Shown: one piece after another, positions 1 to 4,187 of the stretch | Layout: each line of letters begins with the position of its first letter | How positions within the stretch are numbered: position 1 is the stretch's first letter | Assembly: GCA_938010745.1 (NCBI GenBank) | Contig: CALLVF010000053.1 | Span: 1 to 15,250, forward strand | Source: an uncultured Patescibacteria group bacterium | GTDB lineage: Bacteria > Patescibacteriota > Microgenomatia > UBA1406 > GWC2-37-13 | Reading direction: 5' to 3' | DNA length: 15,250 bases | Translations under genes and position numbers: made by a program | The notes under the pieces: generated by a model | What the model was told of the DNA's origin: nothing | Database searches by the model: none | What the model saw: the letters and a program-made list of their open reading frames with translations, nothing else

Positions 1-714
1 ATTGTTGATGGCAATTCGATTGACAAGACAAAAGAGGTAGTAGATTATTTTAGTAAATATTTAACAATTAAATTTTTTCAAGTAAAAAAAAGAAATGTCT
101 CATACCAAAGAAATTATGGTGGGAAAAGAGGACGAGGTAAATATTTAGTTTTTTTGGATGCTGATAGTGAAGTTCTTCCAACCTTTATTACTAACCTTAA
201 AAGAAGTATTATTAAGAAAAAAGGCTTAATTTTTATCCCTTTTTTGTTACCTGAGAGAGGATATAAAGAGTATGGGCCAATTTTTAGCTTAATTAACTTG
301 ATTATCGAAGTAAGTCAAAATGTTAATCGGCCATTTTCAGCCGGAGGGAACATGATTGTTGAAAAACATTTTTTTAATCTTTTAGGAGGTTTTGATGAGA
401 AATTGTTTATTTCTGAAGATCATCAATTGGTTTATTATGCTTGTAAATGGGGTGTTAGATCAAAATTTCTTCACCAAATTAAAGTTCGACTTTCATTACG
501 TAGGCTAAAAAAAGAGGGATGGTTGAAACTTTTTTACAAATATTCTTTAGCAACAATTCAGTACCTTCTTGGTAAAAAAATAGAAAGAAAAATTTTTGAT
601 TATCAAATGGGTGGGCAAATTTATAAAGAAATAAATGATTATAAAAAAGGCAATAAACTAATTAATAATTATTTTAAACAAGCAAAAGATTTGCTTAAAA
701 AGCTTACTTCCTAA
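1..714 (+). CDS. Family 2 glycosyltransferase, 5'-truncated by window edge
   Basis: The reading frame is open from base 1 and ends at TAA 712-714, giving 237 visible residues; the N terminus lies outside the window. It starts inside the nucleotide-binding fold: IVDGNS at residues 1-6 matches the 'VVDngS' strand of GT-A family 2 enzymes. A basic Asn-rich stretch (RNVSYQRNYGGKRGRGKY, 31-48) leads into FLDADSEV, where D53-A-D55 is the DXD-type metal/nucleotide-sugar motif. GGNMIVEK followed by GGFDEKLFISEDHQL (about 128-142) is the acceptor-side block, with E139-D140 as the ED motif. The remaining tail is basic and amphipathic, with no clear membrane helix. It likely transfers a sugar to a cell-surface glycan or lipid; donor and acceptor cannot be deduced. 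An in-frame TTG at 154 is not the true start because the conserved fold continues upstream of it. Its stop overlaps the stop of the convergent gene by 4 bases. Confidence 0.85.
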   Translation: MVDGNSIDKTKEVVDYFSKYLTIKFFQVKKRNVSYQRNYGGKRGRGKYLVFLDADSEVLPTFITNLKRSIIKKKGLIFIPFLLPERGYKEYGPIFSLINLIIEVSQNVNRPFSAGGNMIVEKHFFNLLGGFDEKLFISEDHQLVYYACKWGVRSKFLHQIKVRLSLRRLKKEGWLKLFYKYSLATIQYLLGKKIERKIFDYQMGGQIYKEINDYKKGNKLINNYFKQAKDLLKKLTS

Positions 715-1493
715 ATTTTAAAAGTGGAGATAATGGGGTAGTGATCTGAATAATTAATATCAACTCTTTTACTTTCTATTAAATAAAGGTTTTTATAGTA
801 AATATAGTCTATTTTTAATCTATCTGTAAAAAATTTTCTAAAACTTTTGATTATTAATCTAGCAATAAAATTATAATGTAATTTTTTAAGATTTCGAGAG
901 TAAGAGATAGTGTAACTAATATTTTTGGTGGCTTCTTGAAAACTAAATTTATTCATAAGTTTTTCTAATTTTTTTCTCCCATAAGGAAAATAATTAAAAT
1001 CACCGGCAATGATCGTTGCATTTTTTCGATTATCTAATTTATTAAGTAATTGTTCGAGTTGTTTTATTTTAATGTTATTTAATCCTAAAACTGGAAGGTG
1101 ACAATTATATATAATGACCTTTTTTTTTGTATCTTTTGGTATTAAGACAGTTTTTAAAAAATTAGGTTTTAAATTTTTTGCTGATGTAATTTTAAAAAGA
1201 CTTAGTAATTGAGTAAATAAAGACTGAATTGTGGGGAAAATTTGAGATTCTTCAAGGTAAAATTTAGAGGCATTATAAAAAGTTGCCGTACCGTATATTT
1301 CCCCTCTTTTTATTAGACAATTAGAATAATCAGCTAGAGAATAATTTAAATTTTGCACTCTTTTAAAATTAGCATCATCGATTTTAAATTCTTGAAGACA
1401 AATAATATCAGGAAAGTACAGATCAACAATTTTTTTTAAGAAAATAGTGGCTTTGTTAAATAGGGTATTGTAGGTTAAAAGAGAAAATTCCAT
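711..1493 (-). CDS. Endonuclease/exonuclease/phosphatase-fold hydrolase
   Basis: A 260-aa protein with the catalytic signature of the EEP (DNase I-like) superfamily in order: TYNTLF (N9), PDIICLQEF (E35, metal ligand), IYNCHLPVLG (H132), IIAGDFNYFP (D165, N167), KIDYIYY (D229) and YSDHYPI (D250, H251). All expected active-site residues are present, so it should be a metal-dependent phosphodiesterase or phosphomonoesterase. The substrate (DNA, RNA, phosphoinositide-like or sugar phosphate) cannot be told from sequence. There is no signal peptide or membrane segment. The length is typical of the minimal catalytic domain. The ATG at 1491-1493 follows a perfect TATAAT by 6 nt with no ribosome-binding site, consistent with a leaderless message. 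It is transcribed alone, convergent with the glycosyltransferase. Confidence 0.88.
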   Translation of the reverse strand: MEFSLLTYNTLFNKATIFLKKIVDLYFPDIICLQEFKIDDANFKRVQNLNYSLADYSNCLIKRGEIYGTATFYNASKFYLEESQIFPTIQSLFTQLLSLFKITSAKNLKPNFLKTVLIPKDTKKKVIIYNCHLPVLGLNNIKIKQLEQLLNKLDNRKNATIIAGDFNYFPYGRKKLEKLMNKFSFQEATKNISYTISYSRNLKKLHYNFIARLIIKSFRKFFTDRLKIDYIYYKNLYLIESKRVDINYSDHYPIISTFKI

Positions 1494-1505
1494 TTACTAA
1501 TTATA
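1494..1505 (-). promoter_or_regulatory. -10 box of the EEP hydrolase gene (leaderless)
   Basis: On the minus strand TATAAT (1505 to 1500) is followed by only 6 nt before the ATG at 1493, so transcription would start at or within a base or two of the start codon. No convincing -35 hexamer is seen at 16-18 bp spacing. Confidence 0.5.
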
Positions 1506-1510
1506 CAAAA

Positions 1511-1672
1511 ATGCTAAAATTAATAGTTCACAATTTATCCACATTTTTTTTAAATAAAACTATGGAGCATATTGAAGCCCCTTTTATTTTATTATTTATT
1601 ATAGGATATCTTATAGAAAAATTAAATTTTTCTATAGGACTTGACAATTTAATTCTATTTGGATATATTTAA
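1511..1672 (+). CDS. Candidate 53-aa hydrophobic small ORF (doubtful)
   Basis: An open frame runs from ATG 1511 to TAA 1670-1672 and ends 3 nt before the ATG of the 51-aa small gene. The peptide has one hydrophobic stretch (APFILLFIIGYLI) that could span a membrane; a second in-frame ATG at 1562 would give 36 aa. Against it: no ribosome-binding site, no well-placed promoter (TATACA at 1502-1507 is too close to the ATG), and the frame runs through the inverted repeat and the consensus promoter of the next gene. Frames of this length do arise by chance in such DNA, so it is recorded only as a possibility. I recognise no family. Confidence 0.2.
   Translation: MLKLIVHNLSTFFLNKTMEHIEAPFILLFIIGYLIEKLNFSIGLDNLILFGYI
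1612..1636. repeat. Perfect 12-bp inverted repeat upstream of a promoter
   Basis: TATAGAAAAATT and its exact reverse complement are separated by a single A. The repeat ends 4 bp before the TTGACA box at 1641, a position suited to an operator for a dimeric regulator. It could also form a weak AU hairpin. The only nearby coding frame that could use it is the 51-aa gene. Confidence 0.6.
1641..1669 (+). promoter_or_regulatory. Consensus sigma-70-type promoter for the 51-aa gene
   Basis: A perfect -35 TTGACA (1641-1646), a 17-bp spacer and -10 TATATT (1664-1669, 5 of 6 to TATAAT) make this the best promoter in the window. The ATG of the downstream small gene is at 1676, 6 nt after the -10, so the predicted transcription start coincides with the start codon. 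Confidence 0.8.
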
Positions 1673-1675
1673 AGT

Positions 1676-1831
1676 ATGGATAATTTAAAGGCCTTTAATT
1701 CAAATAAATTTAAAAAAATGAAAGAAAAAAAAGCATGTTTTAGCAAAGAATCTATAAATTTTGTAAGTGCACAATTTAGACAATTAACAAGAAAGCATTT
1801 GAAAATACCAATTCAGTTAATTAATCTTTGA
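1676..1831 (+). CDS. Small basic protein, 51 aa, unknown function
   Basis: ATG 1676 to TGA 1829-1831 encodes 51 residues. The first half is Lys/Asn-rich (NKFKKMKEKKA, about 10-20). The second half (about 21-51) reads as a compact amphipathic segment with F, V, L and I in heptad-like spacing and ends in KIPIQLINL. There is no signal peptide or membrane helix, and a single Cys at position 21. I do not recognise the family. Support for it being real comes from the consensus promoter placed exactly 6 nt upstream, the adjacent inverted repeat, a terminator-like hairpin about 50 nt downstream, and an otherwise unexplained 480-base gap in a gene-dense window. No Shine-Dalgarno exists, so translation would be leaderless. 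The basic character suggests nucleic-acid or ribosome association, but that is a guess. Confidence 0.55.
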   Translation: MDNLKAFNSNKFKKMKEKKACFSKESINFVSAQFRQLTRKHLKIPIQLINL

Positions 1832-1880
1832 AGTTAAATTTTTTTAAAACTTTAAAATATTTCTTAGAGTAAAAATAATT

Positions 1881-1932
1881 AAGAGCATCACTACCGCTCG
1901 TATTTAGGGTGACGACGAGTAGTAATGCTCTT
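1881..1932. terminator. Strong imperfect hairpin between convergent genes
   Basis: AAGAGCAT (1881-1888) pairs with ATGCTCTT (1925-1932); after a C.A mismatch, ACTAC (1890-1894) pairs with GTAGT (1919-1923), and after a CGC bulge TCGT (1898-1901) pairs with ACGA (1915-1918). That makes 17 base pairs around a 13-nt loop, far more GC-rich than its surroundings. On the minus strand it is followed by AATTATTTTTACT, so it best fits a terminator for the DUF2298 gene, whose stop is at 1976. It could also stop the small gene at 1676-1831 arriving from the other side. Confidence 0.55.
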
Positions 1933-1944
1933 GCTTTAACAATA

Positions 1945-1964
1945 ACAAAAAAAATTTTTTTTGT
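1945..1964. repeat. 20-bp A-tract/T-tract palindrome
   Basis: ACAAAAAAAA followed directly by its reverse complement TTTTTTTTGT. It lies between the GC-rich hairpin at 1881-1932 and the DUF2298 stop codon. It may act as part of a bidirectional termination region or as an intrinsically bent segment. Confidence 0.4.
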
Positions 1965-1975
1965 CAATAAGTTAA

Positions 1976-4129
1976 TTAATCTACCTTATATAAAGCACCA
2001 AAACCATTGTTTGTTCTTAAGACTATTTTTCCTATCTTTAAAAATTTTTCTTCATAAATATTGGGGTATTTTTGTTTTTCCAAACGTGAAACTACAATGT
2101 ATTTTATTTGGTACTTTTTTATTAGTTGTTTTGTTTGATTAATATCTTTTGATTCATAAATAGCAGTGATATCAGGAATTCTTTTGCCAACAACATCAGC
2201 TGATCCTCGCCAAAGCCATTCATGAACCCACCAGCCAGCAACTGTGGGTAATCCAGTCATTGTCGAAATTCTTTCGTAGTCAGTATAGGAGTCGCCTTGA
2301 GCCTCAAGAATAACTGGTTGACCTTTAACATTTTTGTTTAACCAGTCAATAATCTCTTTGTCTTCCGGGTAATTATCAATAAGCCAACTTGAACCATCTA
2401 AATTAACTGGTTTGTTTAGGGATCCATAATAGGAAGGGATGGAATAAAAGGGATAAATAGAAACTAAAATAAATAATAATGAATAAATAATAATGAATAA
2501 TTTTATTTTTGCGTGTTTTAGTGAGAAAAAAACATAAGCTGAGGCAATTCCCATCATAATAAAAGCTTGATAGCCTAGTTTAAACATAGTGTTGGCTCGA
2601 AAATGAACAGGGTAGATGTCTTTTGCGTAAAAGAATTCAGGGATAAGAATTAAAAAGTTTGCAAAGGAAAATAAAACTAGAGTAAAACTTGATATTTTTG
2701 GCTTAATAATTGCTTTTGAATTTTTTGTTTTTTTAGTAATAATAAACATAATAAAATTAACCCAAAAAAACCCCCAAAGAATAAAAAGCATCCAAAAAGG
2801 TGAAATTTGACAGTTGTTTTTTTCAAAAAGAAAAGGACCAATTTTACCGCTAAATTTAAAAATTTCTGAACCGCAATTAACACCAATACCAGAGACAAAG
2901 GGTTTAAAGTGAAAAGAAAAAGGTAAGGTAAACAAAATAGCAAACAGCAAATAGAAAGCAGAAAATTGAAAGAATTTTTTAGAAAATCCAAATTTCAATA
3001 AAAAGATAGTCAAAATTAATAAAGCATAAATTGGACCGTCGAAGGCGTTTGTCATGTAGTGAATAGCAGTCAAGAAACTAAGTAATAAAGATATCAGATA
3101 TTGGATATTAGAAATTAGAAAATTTAAAGAATATCGAATATCGAATTTTGAATATCTCTTCATTTTTTGCCTATTACCAGAAAAAAAATCAATAAAAAAA
3201 ATAAACAAAATTGATATGGTAAGAATTACAAATGGTATGTCGAATACGTGTCCATGCAAATCAGCAACAACATAAGAATACGAGGGAAACTCGTGAATGG
3301 TATAGGGAATAAATCGGGTGGCATTGGGGTACCAGTAATTTTGAGGATTGAAGCCAGAAAAAATTTTCCAAAAAGGAATTGGGTTTTCATTGGGATAACC
3401 TTTAGTAAAAAGATAAATGGTGTGAAGATTGCCTCCTAAATTAACGATAAAAGCGCCAATTACTCCATAAAACACATTTTTAACTGAGCTAATTTTTGGG
3501 CTGGAAATTTTTATAATGTTGGTAACAATTGAAAATACTTCAGTTACTCCTAAAGCAAAAATAGTAGAAAGAATAAGATTGTAACCAATTGCTGGATTGA
3601 TATTGACAAGTTTTATGAGGGTAGCAGCAGTTAAATGGCCAAAATAATAATAATTGATTGGGTAATTTCCTGAATACCACATATCAAGTGGAGGAAAAAA
3701 TTCAGCTCTCAAAATTGAATTGATAAAGCCAAAGTCCATAAATTTTTCCAAAGAGCGAATTGATGGTTCCTGTCCACGGATGTAGGTCCAAAATAAAAAA
3801 GATGCTAAAAAAAGAATCTCCTCTAAGATGAAAACGTAAAGAAAAGTACGGATAGGTTTAGATTTTTTATTTTTTAAATATAACAAAACATTAACTAAAA
3901 GAAGAAACCCTATTATTAAAAAAAGATTTTCTCTTGTAAAAGGAAGAATTTTAACTGTTCCTAAAACATAAGTAATGTAACTGACAAAAATAATGGCAAA
4001 AACTTTGGCAAATGGGTAGCCTTGATCAAAAGGAAAATTTTTAAAGATTTTGGTAGTCAAAGGAAAAAAGATTAATCCTAATGAAAAAATAAAAAAATAC
4101 CATGATAGCGAAGTTATAAGCCAATCCAT
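1976..4129 (-). CDS. DUF2298 (Chlor_Arch_YYY) polytopic membrane protein
   Basis: A 717-aa integral membrane protein with about a dozen hydrophobic segments. Recognition rests on the YYY block: MWYSGNYPINYYYFGH (150-165), followed by YSYVVADLHGHVFDIPF (284-300), which supplies conserved acidic and His residues in extracytoplasmic loops, as expected of GT-C-like membrane transferases. The C-terminal soluble part (about 590-717) has IIDWLNKN, VILEAQGDSYTDYER, VAGWWVHEWLWRG and YIVVSRLE, typical of this family in Chloroflexi, archaea and CPR. The biochemical role is unproven; transfer of a lipid-linked sugar to an envelope acceptor is the usual guess. Residues 324-347 and 543-554 are encoded by 7-bp-period repeat tracts, the first apparently an insertion in a loop near a membrane helix. 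The ATG (4127-4129) follows TATAAT by 8 nt without a ribosome-binding site. It is divergent from valS. Confidence 0.85.
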   Translation of the reverse strand: MDWLITSLSWYFFIFSLGLIFFPLTTKIFKNFPFDQGYPFAKVFAIIFVSYITYVLGTVKILPFTRENLFLIIGFLLLVNVLLYLKNKKSKPIRTFLYVFILEEILFLASFLFWTYIRGQEPSIRSLEKFMDFGFINSILRAEFFPPLDMWYSGNYPINYYYFGHLTAATLIKLVNINPAIGYNLILSTIFALGVTEVFSIVTNIIKISSPKISSVKNVFYGVIGAFIVNLGGNLHTIYLFTKGYPNENPIPFWKIFSGFNPQNYWYPNATRFIPYTIHEFPSYSYVVADLHGHVFDIPFVILTISILFIFFIDFFSGNRQKMKRYSKFDIRYSLNFLISNIQYLISLLLSFLTAIHYMTNAFDGPIYALLILTIFLLKFGFSKKFFQFSAFYLLFAILFTLPFSFHFKPFVSGIGVNCGSEIFKFSGKIGPFLFEKNNCQISPFWMLFILWGFFWVNFIMFIITKKTKNSKAIIKPKISSFTLVLFSFANFLILIPEFFYAKDIYPVHFRANTMFKLGYQAFIMMGIASAYVFFSLKHAKIKLFIIIYSLLFILVSIYPFYSIPSYYGSLNKPVNLDGSSWLIDNYPEDKEIIDWLNKNVKGQPVILEAQGDSYTDYERISTMTGLPTVAGWWVHEWLWRGSADVVGKRIPDITAIYESKDINQTKQLIKKYQIKYIVVSRLEKQKYPNIYEEKFLKIGKIVLRTNNGFGALYKVD
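2468..2502. repeat. 7-bp-period repeat inside the DUF2298 gene
   Basis: Five consecutive heptamers alternate AATAAAT and AATAATG and end in AATAATT. They encode residues 543-554 of a predicted membrane helix. Simple AT richness explains part of it, but the 14-bp unit is repeated exactly twice and the 7-bp register is kept. Confidence 0.55.
3089..3158. repeat. Ten-unit degenerate 7-bp repeat inside the DUF2298 gene
   Basis: On the plus strand ten heptamers run without a gap: AGATATC, AGATATT, then variants, AGAAATT/AGAAAAT in the middle, and two identical ATATCGA units (3131-3144) before ATTTTGA and ATATCTC. The tract encodes residues 324-347, beginning KRYSKFDIRYS. The outermost units are near-complementary (GATAT/ATATC), so it could also fold. 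It looks like an expanded or inserted repeat that stayed in frame. Confidence 0.75.
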
Positions 4130-4137
4130 AATTTTTT

Positions 4138-4147
4138 ATTATATAAT
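4138..4147. promoter_or_regulatory. Overlapping divergent -10 boxes (DUF2298 gene / valS)
   Basis: ATTATATAAT is nearly self-complementary: TATAAT reads on the minus strand at 4143-4138 and on the plus strand at 4142-4147. The minus-strand box ends 8 nt before the DUF2298 ATG. The plus-strand box would give valS a leader of roughly 30 nt. Neither has a good -35, so one polymerase binding site may serve either direction. Confidence 0.4.
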
Positions 4148-4154
4148 AAGAAAA

Positions 4155-4182
4155 TAGTTATTCTTTACTAGTTATCAGTTAT
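4155..4182. repeat. 7-bp-period repeat just upstream of valS
   Basis: Four heptamer positions: TAGTTAT, a diverged TCTTTAC, TAGTTAT and CAGTTAT, ending 5 nt before the valS ATG. The tract fills most of the predicted valS leader. Confidence 0.45.
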
Positions 4183-4187
4183 TAAGG

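Noticed and set aside
154..714. Glycosyltransferase starting at the TTG at 154
   Set aside because: The frame is open to base 1 and the upstream residues (IVDGNS, then the basic Asn-rich segment) belong to the conserved GT-A fold, so TTG 154 is an internal Leu codon.
711..714. Overlapping convergent stop codons (CTAA)
   Set aside because: TAA on the plus strand and TAG on the minus strand share bases; this is compact packing, common in small genomes, and needs no special explanation.
1535..1543. TTATCCACA, an exact match to the classic DnaA box, in an AT-rich gap
   Set aside because: It is a single copy with no cluster, no dnaA or dnaN nearby, and such a 9-mer is not very unlikely by chance in 15 kb of AT-rich DNA. 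Not enough for an origin call.
1909..2142. 77-codon frame on the plus strand
   Set aside because: It overlaps the hairpin and the 3' end of the well-supported DUF2298 gene on the other strand; the product is low-complexity Phe/Leu-rich.
2677..2991. 104-codon frame on the minus strand
   Set aside because: It lies wholly within the DUF2298 gene in another frame of the same strand; its hydrophobicity is inherited from T-rich membrane codons.
3248..3439. 63-codon plus-strand frame
   Set aside because: Antisense to conserved YYY-family coding sequence, with no start signals of its own.
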